Numbered from the stretch's first letter, positions 50,412-59,302 are shown. The stretch is 64,000 nucleotides of DNA from Halobium salinum (GCF_026586625.1 NZ_JAODIW010000010.1:458755-522754), one strand, 5' to 3'. Program-made: numbers and translations. The notes: generated by a model from the sequence alone, not told the origin.

Positions 50412-51568
50412 GCGGTCTCACGCTCCAGAATCGTCGTCGTCACGCAGTTGCCGAACCCGCCGACGTTGCAGGCGAGACCCACGTCGGCATCGACCTGTCG
50501 TTTCCCGGCGCCTCCGAGCACCTGCTGGTAGATTTCGTACGCCTGCGCGACCCCGCTGGCGCCGAGAGGGTGGCCCTTCGACTTCAGGCCGCCCGAGGTG
50601 TTGATGGGGAGTTCGCCGTCGCGGTCGGTCTTTCCGGCGTCGACGGCCTTCCACCCCTCGCCCTTCTCGAAGAAGCCGAGGTCCTCGCTCTGGAGGAACT
50701 CGAGGATGGTGAACATGTCGTGGAGTTCGGCCACGTCGACGTCCTCGGGGCCGAGGCCGGCCATCTCGTAGGCGATGTCGCTGGACTCGACGACGCCGCG
50801 CATCGTCGTCGGGTCGGCGCGTTCGTGGACGACGTGGGTGTCGGTCGCTCCGCCGATGCCGGAGACGACGGCGTACTCGTCGGTGTACTCCTTCGCGACC
50901 GACTCGGGACAGAACATCAGCGCGGCGCTCCCGTCGGTGATGGGACAGAAGTCGTACAGGCGGAGCGGGTCGGCGACGATGGGTGACTCCATCACGGTGT
51001 CGAGGTCGACCTCCTTGCGGAACTGTGCGTGCGGATTGTCGACGCCGTTCTGGTGGTTCTTCACGGCGACGCGGGCCAGCGACTCACGCGGCGCGTCGTA
51101 CGTCGAAAGGTAGAGGCGCGCGGTGAGACCGGCGAAGGAGGGGAGAGTGACGCCGTGTTTGTACTCCACCGGGTGGGTGAGCGAAGCGATGACGTCGGTC
51201 GCCTCCGCGGTCGAGCGGTGGGTCATCTTCTCCCCGCCGACGAGCATCGTCATGTCGCTGGCCCCGCTCGCGACGGACTGCCACGCGGCGTAGATGCCGG
51301 CGCCGCCCGACGAACTGGTCTGGTCGATGCGGGCGGTGTACGCCGGCATGCAGGCGAGGTCGTGCGCGAGCGCGTTGGGGACGCCCGTCTGCCCCTCGAA
51401 CTCGCCGCTCGCCATGTTCGAGACGTAGAGGTGCTCGACCGCGTCCGGGTGGACGCCGGCGTCGTCGAGACAGGCCTCGCCGGCCTCGGCGAGGAGGTCA
51501 CGAACCCACTCGCCCTCGCGTTGCCCGAACTGCGTCATCGACGCGCCGATACAGGCTACTCGTTCCAT
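50408..51568 (-). CDS. thiolase-family protein (acetyl-CoA acetyltransferase type)
   Basis: A 386-aa thiolase-superfamily protein of the archaeal/SCP2 type. The catalytic His region KSKGHPLGASG and the C-terminal CNVGGFGNCVTTTIL are present. The position of the acylated nucleophile, normally Cys in a CASG-type motif, reads DQTSSSGGAG, so residue 85 is Ser. It may therefore act as a non-standard thiolase or as a partner subunit. Translational coupling with the DUF35-type gene matches the archaeal thiolase complexes of isoprenoid or fatty-acid metabolism. Confidence 0.87.
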   Translation of the reverse strand: MERVACIGASMTQFGQREGEWVRDLLAEAGEACLDDAGVHPDAVEHLYVSNMASGEFEGQTGVPNALAHDLACMPAYTARIDQTSSSGGAGIYAAWQSVASGASDMTMLVGGEKMTHRSTAEATDVIASLTHPVEYKHGVTLPSFAGLTARLYLSTYDAPRESLARVAVKNHQNGVDNPHAQFRKEVDLDTVMESPIVADPLRLYDFCPITDGSAALMFCPESVAKEYTDEYAVVSGIGGATDTHVVHERADPTTMRGVVESSDIAYEMAGLGPEDVDVAELHDMFTILEFLQSEDLGFFEKGEGWKAVDAGKTDRDGELPINTSGGLKSKGHPLGASGVAQAYEIYQQVLGGAGKRQVDADVGLACNVGGFGNCVTTTILERETA

Positions 51569-51670
51569 GTCTGTCCCGAGACGCGCGCGCCACCCGCTTA
51601 CCGTTTTTCCCTCCCGCAGGTGGTGTCGGCCACGCTCGGGGGGATTCTGGACCCCTGGACAATCTCGGAC

Positions 51671-51678
51671 TATTTAAC
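51671..51678 (+). promoter_or_regulatory. TATA box of the 138-aa membrane protein gene
   Basis: TATTTAAC is centred about 28 bases before the ATG at 51703; strong match to a haloarchaeal TATA box. Confidence 0.62.
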
Positions 51679-51702
51679 CCGTCGGGCTCCCGACACCCGA
51701 AT

Positions 51703-52119
51703 ATGAACGCAGAAGACGTCGCACCCTACGCCGGTGTCGGCGCCTGTCTCGCCCTGCTGGCCGCGTTCGCGGCCCCGTACCTGCTGGTGACCAGCCCGGA
51801 GGCACCGCTCACCGCCTACTACGGCGCGGGACCCATCGGCGCGAACGCGGTCGCCTTCTTCTCGCTCGTCGCCGTCGTCGTCTTTCTCGCGGGTCGGCGC
51901 GGCCGGACGGAGCCGGACCTCGCCGCCGGCATCGCCCTCGTGCTCGGGGTGGCGACCCTACTGGTCGCGCTCGTGTGGGCCCTGTCGGTCGACGAGACCG
52001 TCCTGTTCAGCTTCCCCGCGTCGGCGTCGTGGATCGAGTTCCACCCGTGGGTCGTCGTCGGCGTCTCGGCGCTCGTCCCCGCCGCGGCCGGAGTGTACGC
52101 CCGAGCGGTGCTGAACTGA
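51703..52119 (+). CDS. four-span membrane protein
   Basis: A 138-aa protein with four hydrophobic spans (about 9-31, 45-64, 73-93, 112-135). The first loop carries TSPEAPLTAYYGAGPIGANA. No family recognised. Strong TATA-like box and ATG start. It lies between thiolase (divergent) and the SRP RNA gene. Confidence 0.72.
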   Translation: MNAEDVAPYAGVGACLALLAAFAAPYLLVTSPEAPLTAYYGAGPIGANAVAFFSLVAVVVFLAGRRGRTEPDLAAGIALVLGVATLLVALVWALSVDETVLFSFPASASWIEFHPWVVVGVSALVPAAAGVYARAVLN

Positions 52120-52212
52120 CCGCCGGGGGAGCGGCACCCCCGGCGAACCGACAACGAACCGACGGACGGCGGCGCGGCGGTCGGCGGCGACACCGCCGCC
52201 GAGTCGAAAAGC

Positions 52213-52219
52213 CCTTAAG
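52213..52219 (+). promoter_or_regulatory. promoter of the SRP RNA gene
   Basis: CCTTAAG in the sequence GCCCTTAAGTCGAA is centred 26 bases before the predicted 5' end at about 52242, as expected for an archaeal stable-RNA promoter. Confidence 0.6.
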
Positions 52220-52241
52220 TCGAACGCTAGTAGGTTGTGGT

Positions 52242-52549
52242 GGACTAGGTCGGGCAGTTAGGCCCTGCTCCTCGCCCCCAATAGAGTCTTCAGGGGGGGC
52301 CGAAACCCGGGTTCGTCCGGTCAGACCGGCACGGGCCCCGGGAGCCAACGTAGAAACCTCGTCCTGCGGGGACAGCGGCTCGGGCGTGATCGTCCGCAGG
52401 GACGTCCCACGTCCGTTAATCGGGCGGTACTCCGTCAGGCGCGGAAGCGAGCAGCGGACCGTCGGACGCCCGTCGCTCGCAGGATCGCGGGGTGGAGGAG
52501 GCAACCGGGAACACCCGTGCCGGAACGCCTGGCAACCCCGGCCCGTCCG
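52242..52549 (+). ncRNA. ffs: signal recognition particle (7S) RNA
   Basis: The region reads as haloarchaeal 7S RNA of the usual ~305 bases. The Alu-domain start AGGTCGGGCAGTTAGGCCC lies at about 52247-52265. The S-domain helix 8 is explicit: GTCAGG, a GGAA tetraloop stem CGCGGAAGCG, then AGCAGCGGACC (52434-52460), the SRP54-binding symmetric and asymmetric loops. GGAC...GGGC near the 5' end can pair with GCCCGTCC near 52541-52548 to close the molecule. Exact ends are estimates to within about 5 bases. Confidence 0.9.
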
Positions 52550-52828
52550 TCATTCATACCGCATTCACCCCTTCCCCGCCGAGCGGCGCATCACCCCGCT
52601 CGACGGCGAACGCTGGACCAAAATGCCGGCAACTCCGCCCTCGCCGTCGACAACTCGAGCTTCGCGTCGGTCGTCTCACTCGCCAGGGAGGAGCTACGTT
52701 CGACTGAACAGCCGAGGTAGGGTGGGCTCCGGGAGAAGCCGGGGATTTCCGGAGGCTACTAGTTTATCGTTCGGTTCCGGGTCCACACCGTCCGTTCTAG
52801 GCCCACCAGAGTGCGAACCAGCGAACAC
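52550..52828. other. gap between SRP RNA and trkH
   Basis: No credible ORF. A 6-bp hairpin (52581-52586 with 52596-52601) could end the SRP transcript. The remainder, including a TA-richer stretch near 52760, has no feature I can name. Confidence 0.4.
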
Positions 52829-54325
52829 TCACGACCGCCAGTACGACGGCGTCAGCAACACGAGGACGGGGATAATCTCGATGCGTCCGACCCACATCAG
52901 AAACGTCATCAGGAGCTTCGTCGACGCCGGGAACGGCTCGTAACTGGCGAAGGGACCGGCGATGCCGAAGGCGGGGCCGACGTTGAAGAACGTCGACGCG
53001 GCGGCGCTCATGGCCTCGAACTCGGTCACCGGCACGCCCGCCCGGGAGCCGTTGACGACGACGACCACCGTCGCGAGGATGAAGATGACGAGGCTCACGA
53101 GCGTGTACGCGTAGATGTCACGAACGGTCCCCTCGTCGACCGCCCGGCCGCTCAGTCGTACCGGCCGGACGGCGCTGGGGTTCGCTGCGGTGAAGAGGTC
53201 GCGCCGGAACGCCTTCAGTACGACCAGCCAGCGCAACGTCTTGATAGAGCAGGTGGTGCTGCCGGCCATCCCGCCGATGAACATGCAGACGAACAGCAGG
53301 TGTTTCGCGCCGGACGACCAGAGGTCGAAGTCCGTGCTCGCGTAGCCGGTCGTCGTGACGATGGAGACCACCTGGAACAGCGCGTGGCGCACCGTCTCCT
53401 CGATGCCGGAGTGCGGGCCGCCGTCGAGGAACAGGACGGTCGCGACGGCCGCAGTGAAGAAGCCCAGCGCGCCGAGGTAGAACCGGAACTCGCCGCTCTC
53501 GCGCAGGCGGTCGAACTCCCCGAGCGAGACGAAGTAGATGAGGATGAAACTCGTCGCGCCGATTACCATGAACGGGATGACGGCCCACTGGACCGCCGGC
53601 GAGAACGCCGCGAGACTCTCGGGGCGGGGGGAGTAGCCCGCCGTCGAGATGGTCGTGAACGCGTGCGCGACGGCGTCGTAGAGCGTCATCTCGGGGGCGA
53701 GCCCAACGAGGTGGAGGCCGTAGAGGGTGCCGACCTGCAGCAGCGTCAGGGCGATGTAGATGCGCCAGAGGAGCCCCGCCGTCTCCGAGATTTTCGGCGT
53801 GAGCTTCCGCACGTCGCGGGTCTGGCTCTCGGTCTCCATCAACTGGGCGCCACCGACGGAGAGCTGTGTGAGCACCGCCGTCGCGAGCACGAGGATGCCG
53901 AGGCCGCCGAGCCACTGGAGGGTCGCCCGCCACAGCAACACGGCCCGCGAGTGGATTCCGAAGTCGAGCACGACGGTCGCGCCGGTGGTCGTGACGCCGC
54001 TCATGCTCTCGAAGAGGGCGTTCACCGGGTCCGCGAGCGCCCCTTCGCCGGCGACGACGAACGGCACCGCGCCCACGACCGCGATGCTCAGCCAGGTCGT
54101 GGCGACCATGAGGAACGCCTCGCGGGTCTGCAGGTCGCGCCGGTCGGTCAGCGCCTCCAGTCCGAGTCCGACGAGCACGGTTGCCGCCATCGGCACGAGA
54201 AACGGCGAGACGGGCGTCCCGTCGACGAGAGCCACGACGAGCGGAAGCACGAGCGGGAGCCACAGCCATCTGAGGATGGTCCCGAGAAGCGCGAGACTCA
54301 CTCGCCAGTCGACGCGAACTCTCAT
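52829..54325 (-). CDS. trkH: TrkH-type potassium uptake permease
   Basis: A 498-aa K+ transporter of the Trk/Ktr family with four M1-P-M2-like repeats. Seen: FESMSGVTTTGATV (first filter), HAFTTISTAGYSPR (second), ALFQVVSIVTTTGYASTDFD (third) and SAAASTFFNVGPAFG (fourth), plus GGMAGSTTCSIKTLRWLVVL. It imports K+ for salt-in osmoadaptation and needs a TrkA partner, not adjacent here. ATG at 54325. The C-terminal end is shared with no other gene. Confidence 0.94.
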   Translation of the reverse strand: MRVRVDWRVSLALLGTILRWLWLPLVLPLVVALVDGTPVSPFLVPMAATVLVGLGLEALTDRRDLQTREAFLMVATTWLSIAVVGAVPFVVAGEGALADPVNALFESMSGVTTTGATVVLDFGIHSRAVLLWRATLQWLGGLGILVLATAVLTQLSVGGAQLMETESQTRDVRKLTPKISETAGLLWRIYIALTLLQVGTLYGLHLVGLAPEMTLYDAVAHAFTTISTAGYSPRPESLAAFSPAVQWAVIPFMVIGATSFILIYFVSLGEFDRLRESGEFRFYLGALGFFTAAVATVLFLDGGPHSGIEETVRHALFQVVSIVTTTGYASTDFDLWSSGAKHLLFVCMFIGGMAGSTTCSIKTLRWLVVLKAFRRDLFTAANPSAVRPVRLSGRAVDEGTVRDIYAYTLVSLVIFILATVVVVVNGSRAGVPVTEFEAMSAAASTFFNVGPAFGIAGPFASYEPFPASTKLLMTFLMWVGRIEIIPVLVLLTPSYWRS

Positions 54326-54439
54326 GTGGTCGCCGCACTGTCGGCGTCGGGGTCGGCGACGGACCGGACTCCGGCTCGCTCGCTCGGCTCCCCCTTCGAA
54401 TCGGTCATCATCGCTACACCACGGTGGGTGCCTACAAAA

Positions 54440-54641
54440 ACGACGGCCCCTCCGGTCCGCCCTCGTCTATTCTTCACTCGCGCTCCCTGCTCCCGGCTCG
54501 CTGGCGCTCGCCGGAACCACGGTCACCGACGCCCTCTGGTCTCGGCTCACGTTCGTTCGCCGGGACCTCCGTCGTTGCCACTCCCTGCTCCCGGCTCGCT
54601 GACGCTCGCCGGGACCGACAGGCACGACACCCTCCGGTCCT
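54440..54641. repeat. ~98-bp tandem duplication in the trkH upstream region
   Basis: CTCCCTGCTCCCGGCTCGCT-GRCGCTCGCCGGRACC occurs at 54483-54518 and 54581-54616 (34 of 36 identical). A degenerate third copy lies at about 54538-54566. GACGSCCYCYGGTC boxes recur at about 54440, 54528 and 54627. The CCGGC...GCCGG arms in each copy can form a hairpin. It fills most of the 326-bp gap between trkH and the next gene, which holds no ORF of note. Confidence 0.65.
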
Positions 54642-54651
54642 AACCCCGCCT

Positions 54652-54921
54652 ATGAGCGAGGCCAGCGCCGGCGACGTCACCGCCCGCTACCACGAGACCG
54701 ACGAGGAGCGCGTCCTCGAGTTCGAACGCGACGGCCGGACCGCCGCGGTCGCCCAGAACGTCGAGGGGTACGCGATGCTGAAAGTCCGTCCGACGGCCGA
54801 CGGGGACGAACTCGAACGCTACTACGGGTTCGACATGGCGCTCGACCACGCCGCGGAGCTACTCGGCGTCTCCCCGCGCGACCTCCCGGTGCCGGACGAG
54901 GCGGCGGACATGGGAATGTAG
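54652..54921 (+). CDS. small conserved acidic protein
   Basis: An 89-aa protein. Beta-strand pattern in the middle (RVLEFERDGRTAAVAQNVEG, then YAMLKVRPTADGDELERYYG) and a C-terminal helix (ALDHAAELLGVSPRDLPVPD). No family named with confidence. The ATG at 54652 is preferred, since the upstream open frame runs through the repeat. TCCTAACC lies close upstream (~15 bases). Confidence 0.7.
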   Translation: MSEASAGDVTARYHETDEERVLEFERDGRTAAVAQNVEGYAMLKVRPTADGDELERYYGFDMALDHAAELLGVSPRDLPVPDEAADMGM

Positions 54922-54996
54922 GCGGACTGCGCCGTCGACACTCCCGGACACGAGCGCGGTCCGACGCATCCCCGTTTTCGCCGTACCGTCCGCTCC

Positions 54997-55566
54997 TCAC
55001 TCCTCGTCCGCCGGCGGCTCCAACAGCCCGTCCACGAGCCGCGTGAACCGGTCGACGAACCGTTCGGGGAGCGAGGGCGAGACGGCCGCCAGTAGGTCGA
55101 GCGTCGCCTCGGGTCGGGCGAGCACGAGCGTCACCCGGCCGCGGTCGTCGCGCTCCTTCTCGACCACGTCGCACTCGACGAGGTGGCCGAGGTGCCACTC
55201 CAGCGTGCTCCGGGCGATTCCGAGCTCCTCTGCGACGGCCGCCGGGGCGGAGGGACCGTGCTCGAGCAGATATCTGAGGACGTCTCGGCTCGTCTCCCGG
55301 CGGACGAGCGCGAGGGCGCCGCGCTCCCACTCGTCGAACGTCGGCGGGTAGTAGTGGGTCCGGCCGTACCGCTCCTCGGCGAGGAGCGATGCGCCCTCAC
55401 CGTGACTACCGACGCTCGCCGTCGACGCGGAAGGGCCGTCGAGAAGCCGGTAGAGGTGGTGCTGGACCTGCCCGGGCGCGAGGTCGAGCGCCCGAACGAG
55501 TTCGTTGAAATGGACGCCCGGGTTCCGACGGACGTGCTCCTCGATGCGCCCGCGTACCTCGCTCAC
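54997..55566 (-). CDS. two-domain winged-helix transcriptional regulator
   Basis: A 189-aa regulator. It has an N-terminal winged helix (RIEEHVRRNPGVHFNELVRA, then LDLAPGQVQHHLYRL) and a second one (RDVLRYLLEHGPSAPAAVAE, then ELGIARSTLEWHLGHLVECD). This tandem layout is common in haloarchaeal ArsR/MarR-like regulators. Ligand and targets unknown; the upstream co-oriented membrane protein gene, 40 bases away, is a likely operon mate. Confidence 0.85.
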   Translation of the reverse strand: MSEVRGRIEEHVRRNPGVHFNELVRALDLAPGQVQHHLYRLLDGPSASTASVGSHGEGASLLAEERYGRTHYYPPTFDEWERGALALVRRETSRDVLRYLLEHGPSAPAAVAEELGIARSTLEWHLGHLVECDVVEKERDDRGRVTLVLARPEATLDLLAAVSPSLPERFVDRFTRLVDGLLEPPADEE

Positions 55567-55606
55567 GGGCGCACCTCGCTTACCTGGGCCTCGTCGCGAG
55601 CGCGGA

Positions 55607-55942
55607 TCACCGCGGCGCCTCCCGGCCGCGCTCGACCTGTCGAGCGTAGTAGACGGCCGCGATGACCAGCGCCGCCATCACCACGTCGAGTCCGTGTTCG
55701 AGGGTGTGGTGGGACTCCCAGGGAATCACCCCGCCGAGGGTGAGCGCGGCGACGCCGCTCCGGGCGAGCAGGGTCGACAGCGCGAGCGCGACGAGCAGGT
55801 ACGAGCGCGACCCGCGCTGGAGCCACGCGGCGACGCCGAGACCGGCGACGACGACGGCGCCGACGCCGCCGAGGGTGAGCGCGGCGAGCAGCGGGAGGTT
55901 CGCCGTCGCCGCGGCGTGACAGGGAATCAGCACTCCGGGCAT
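55607..55942 (-). CDS. small membrane protein cotranscribed with the two-domain regulator
   Basis: A 111-aa protein with three hydrophobic spans (about 14-42, 49-70, 85-103). HAAATANLPLLAALTLGGVG and PWESHHTLEHGLDVVMAALV contain several histidines that face the membrane surface. No family recognised. It precedes the wHTH regulator by 40 bases. A signal-sensing membrane partner for that regulator is a reasonable inference. TATA-like GGCTTTGG about 28 bases before the ATG at 55942. Confidence 0.72.
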   Translation of the reverse strand: MPGVLIPCHAAATANLPLLAALTLGGVGAVVVAGLGVAAWLQRGSRSYLLVALALSTLLARSGVAALTLGGVIPWESHHTLEHGLDVVMAALVIAAVYYARQVERGREAPR

Positions 55943-56006
55943 GGGTCGAGGTACGGGCGACCGGCCCAAAGCCTCCTCGATTCTTGCCGGGCCGTCTGCG
56001 GTCGGA

Positions 56007-57257
56007 TTACGACCGGTAGTCGAGCGCGACGACCCGCCCGTCGCTGTACATGACGAACACCTCCCGGTCGCCGTCGCCGTCCACGTCCGCGAACACCGGG
56101 TGCGTGTAGACGGGCTGGTCCCGCGAGTACGTCGTCCGCACCGTGCCGTCCGGGTCGAGCACGGTCACCGTCCCGTCGTTGCTCGCGACGACGAGTTCCG
56201 GCCCGGGGTCACCGCCACCTACTCCACCGTCCACGTCGCCGAGCACGGGCGGCGGCATCATCTGCAGGCCCTCGGCGACGGGCGTCGCCCACTCCGTCTC
56301 CCCCGTCGTCGCGTCGAGCGCACGGACCGTCCCGTCTCGGGTCCCGACGTACAGTTCGACCGCCCCGTCACCGTCGCCGTCGCCGGCGTCGTGTACGGCC
56401 GGGAACCGACCAACCTCGCGTCTCCACTCCGTCTCGCCGGACGCGCCGTCGACGGCGACGACCTCGCCGCGGGTGAACGCCGCGAACACCTCGACCGCGG
56501 GGTCCCCGTCGGCGTCGGCGGTCGTGACCCACGCCGCGAGGCGGTCGTCGGTCGGATGCTCCCACTCGACCTCGCCGTCGGGTCCGAGGAGGACGAGCGC
56601 ACGGTCGCCGGCGACGAGGGTCTCTCGTGTGCCGTCCGCGTCGAAGTCCGCGACAGTCGGCGCCGTCTCGACGTGTTGGTCCGTGTCGACGCGCCAGCGC
56701 TCCGTCCCGTCGGGTCCGAGGACGAACGTCACGCCCGCCACGTCGGTGACGACGATTTCCTCCCCCCCACCGGGTGTCACGTCGGCGACGACGGGCGCCG
56801 AGTAACCGTACCGGGAGAGGGGAAAGGAGAACTCCCGGTCGCCGGTCTCTGGGTCGTAGGCGACGAGTTCCTCGGTGGTCGAGGCGGCGAGCACCTCGTG
56901 TACGCCGTCGTCGTCGTAGTCGGCGACGGTCGGGTCCGCGACGGCGTGGATGGTGCAGTTCGCGTCCGGGACCGGCGCCCGCCACCGTTCGGTACCGTCG
57001 TCCGCGCCGTAGGCGACCAGCGCACACTCGGTCTGTCCGCGGCTCCCGCTCACCGGCGCGAAGACGGTGCCGTTCGCGACCGCCGGTTCGTGGTGGTTGC
57101 CGCCGGCCTCGGTACCGGGGTCGCTCACCCACCGCTCGACGAGCCGTCCCTCGTCGCCGATACCGCCCACGCCGCCGAGCCCGCCGACGGCGAGGGCACC
57201 GACCCCGACGAGGACGGTGACGATGGCGACGACGGCGACGGCGGTGGCCGCTCGCAT
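56007..57257 (-). CDS. membrane-anchored FG-GAP/VCBS-type beta-propeller, paralogue 1
   Basis: A 416-aa protein. One N-terminal anchor span (~4-26), then about seven propeller blades with calcium-type DxDxDG loops (VADYDDDGVHEV; VADFDADGTRET; FADVDGDGDREV) and PQQ-like strands (GETEWRREV). It shares with the protein at 59384 a fixed set of residues: N54-H55-H56, C78, and C101-x2-H104, with C-to-C spacing of 23 in both. The two Cys could form a disulfide or, with the His, a metal site. It should face outside the membrane. TATA-like element ~27 bases before the ATG at 57257. Function unknown. Confidence 0.82.
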   Translation of the reverse strand: MRAATAVAVVAIVTVLVGVGALAVGGLGGVGGIGDEGRLVERWVSDPGTEAGGNHHEPAVANGTVFAPVSGSRGQTECALVAYGADDGTERWRAPVPDANCTIHAVADPTVADYDDDGVHEVLAASTTEELVAYDPETGDREFSFPLSRYGYSAPVVADVTPGGGEEIVVTDVAGVTFVLGPDGTERWRVDTDQHVETAPTVADFDADGTRETLVAGDRALVLLGPDGEVEWEHPTDDRLAAWVTTADADGDPAVEVFAAFTRGEVVAVDGASGETEWRREVGRFPAVHDAGDGDGDGAVELYVGTRDGTVRALDATTGETEWATPVAEGLQMMPPPVLGDVDGGVGGGDPGPELVVASNDGTVTVLDPDGTVRTTYSRDQPVYTHPVFADVDGDGDREVFVMYSDGRVVALDYRS

Positions 57258-57353
57258 GGTCGAGGTCGGGTGCGCCGACGCAAAAACGGTGCGTTCCGCC
57301 CGTGACCGAACGCGGACCGGGCGAGACAGCCTCATCCCCACTCGCGGTAACTA

Positions 57354-57899
57354 GTGGCATGGGTCTGGGGTCGACACCGGGTGGCGGAGCGGCGAGGAGC
57401 GTGTCGGTCCGTGGTTGAAGCGTCGGGAGCCGCTCCGGCGTCGGAGCGGCCGCGGCCGCCGGCGACGACCGTCGCCGCGGTGACCGACCGATTCGTCCAC
57501 GCGGTCGAACTCGCGGCCGCGGCGCTGTTCGCCCTGTTGTTCGCGGTCGGCGTCCTCGACCTCGCGCTCGCCATCGTGGGGTCGGTCCGGCGGGGCACCA
57601 TCACCGACCCGCTCGTCGTCATCGGGTTCATCGACACCGGCCTGCTGTTGCTCATCATCGTCGAGGTGTACCAGACGGTCGTCGCCTACACGCAAGAGCG
57701 CGACACCCGTCAAATCGTCCGACTCGTCATCTACACCGGCGTCATCGCGATGGTCCGGAAAGCGATAATCTTCCGGACCGGCGAGTACGCCACCCCGGGC
57801 GACGCGCTGTTGGCGGCGGTCGCCTACGCCGTCATCATCGCTGGATTGGTCGCCCTGTTGTTCGTCGAGCGCGTGTCCGACTCGACGCCGGCGGACTGA
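57354..57899 (+). CDS. PsiE-family phosphate-starvation-inducible membrane protein
   Basis: Up to 181 aa, with four spans: VELAAAALFALLFAVGVLDL, GFIDTGLLLLIIVEVYQTVV, LVIYTGVIAMVRKAIIF and LAAVAYAVIIAGLVALLFVE. VRKAIIF and the charged loop TQERDTRQIVRL match PsiE-type proteins. The start is uncertain: GTG at 57354, 57411 or 57480 are all in frame, and the N-terminal ~40 residues of the longest form are Arg/Ala-rich and may not be translated. Function of the family is unclear. Confidence 0.75.
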   Translation: MAWVWGRHRVAERRGACRSVVEASGAAPASERPRPPATTVAAVTDRFVHAVELAAAALFALLFAVGVLDLALAIVGSVRRGTITDPLVVIGFIDTGLLLLIIVEVYQTVVAYTQERDTRQIVRLVIYTGVIAMVRKAIIFRTGEYATPGDALLAAVAYAVIIAGLVALLFVERVSDSTPAD

Positions 57900-57925
57900 G
57901 TCGTCGGTGGACCGAGTCGCCCGCG

Positions 57926-59302
57926 TCACGCCGCGACCGGTCGCGAGACTATCCACAGCGAGAGCACGGTGTACCCGACCATCAGCACGACGAGCGGGGC
58001 GTGTGCGACGAGCGCCCGTCGGTCGGCCCCCACCCGACGCTCGACGGCTTCGTGGGCGGCGACGACGGCGACGACGTGACCGGCCACGACGAGTGCGACC
58101 TGCGAGGCCCAGAACGCGGGCAGCGAGAGGAAAAAGAGCGGGTCGACCGTCCCGAGGCCGAGCGCTCGCGGAAGCTGTCCCAGGTAGGTCAGCACGTAGC
58201 TGTAGGTGTGTGCCACCTCGTACGCGGCGGCGATGGGGACCACCGACGCCGCGAGCGTCGTCGCCGGGTGGTCGAACCCGCCCGCACGGCCCGCGAGGCG
58301 GGCGACGGCGACGAACGTGAGCAGGAAGCCCCCCAGCCCGAGCGCGAACAGGGCGACGCTGACGCTCGGGCCGACGCCGAGCGCCCGCCGGGTCGCGAAG
58401 AACAGCGACTGGTACGCCGTCGACTCGGCGAACCCGTCGAAGCTGACGGTGTACACCGCGGCGACGACGAACGCGGCCGTCGCGGGGGTCACCCGGTCGA
58501 GACAGCCCTGCCAGGGGACACGAGCGTCGACCGTCCACCCGCCGTCGTCGGTCCGGGAGATGGTAATCGGGGCGACGCGTCCGAGCAGGCGGTACAACAC
58601 GGCCAGCGGGTCGGCGCGCTCGAACCACTCGCGGCCGAACGCGACCCCGCCGAGCAGGGTGACGAGGACGTAGCCCACGACCACGGCGGCGGTGAGCCGC
58701 GGGCGCGCCGGGACGACGGTGAGGTTCTCCACGACGCCGACGAGGACGACGAAGCCGACGACGGCGGGCCACTCGGCGAGGCGCTCGGGGTACGGGGTGA
58801 AGCGGAGTTCCTCGCCCTCCAGCCACGCCAGTCCCTCGTACAGCGTCCGGGCCGGCGAGAGCGTCCGCCAGGGGCTGCCGACGAGCACCGAAACCAGTCC
58901 GAGACCCTTCAGCCAGAGCGGCCAGACGACCAACGTCGCGGCGTTCGCCAGCGGCGCGCGCGGCCCGAAGACGCCGTCGAGGACCGCGGCGCCGACGACG
59001 AGCAGGAACCAGACGCGAGCGACGAGACGAAGCGGGCGGGCGACGTCGGCCGGGACGGACAGCAGTCGTCGGCGCCAGGTCGGGGCGTCGCCGACGCGCC
59101 CGAGCAGGAGCGCCGTCGTCGCCACCGTCGCCCCGGCACCGGCGAAGAGGAGGGAGAGCGGGAGCGGCGCGTCGAAGCGCGTCCCCACCTGGTGGGCCGC
59201 GGCCGACCCGGCGAGCGCGGCGAGGAGGACCGACGCGAAGAGGGCCGTCAGGAGACGGGCCGACGCGAGGTGTCGACCCACCCGCCGACGGAGGCTGTCC
59301 AT
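57926..59302 (-). CDS. polytopic membrane protein, paralogue of 2712-4190
   Basis: A 458-aa protein with about ten spans and a signal-like start ending in AAAHQVG. Paralogous to the 492-aa protein at 2712-4190: similar size, similar Trp/Pro loop (ATLVVWPLWLKGLGLVSVLV, GSPWRTLSPARTLYEGL) and matching C-termini (VGYTVLSLWIVSRP). Membrane histidines (EVAHTYSYV; VVAGHVVAVVAAHEAVE) could bind heme or copper. It is encoded between the two FG-GAP paralogues and beside SCO, CcdA and TlpA genes. Oxidase or cytochrome assembly is a context inference. It has its own TATA-like element about 28 bases upstream. Confidence 0.82.
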   Translation of the reverse strand: MDSLRRRVGRHLASARLLTALFASVLLAALAGSAAAHQVGTRFDAPLPLSLLFAGAGATVATTALLLGRVGDAPTWRRRLLSVPADVARPLRLVARVWFLLVVGAAVLDGVFGPRAPLANAATLVVWPLWLKGLGLVSVLVGSPWRTLSPARTLYEGLAWLEGEELRFTPYPERLAEWPAVVGFVVLVGVVENLTVVPARPRLTAAVVVGYVLVTLLGGVAFGREWFERADPLAVLYRLLGRVAPITISRTDDGGWTVDARVPWQGCLDRVTPATAAFVVAAVYTVSFDGFAESTAYQSLFFATRRALGVGPSVSVALFALGLGGFLLTFVAVARLAGRAGGFDHPATTLAASVVPIAAAYEVAHTYSYVLTYLGQLPRALGLGTVDPLFFLSLPAFWASQVALVVAGHVVAVVAAHEAVERRVGADRRALVAHAPLVVLMVGYTVLSLWIVSRPVAA

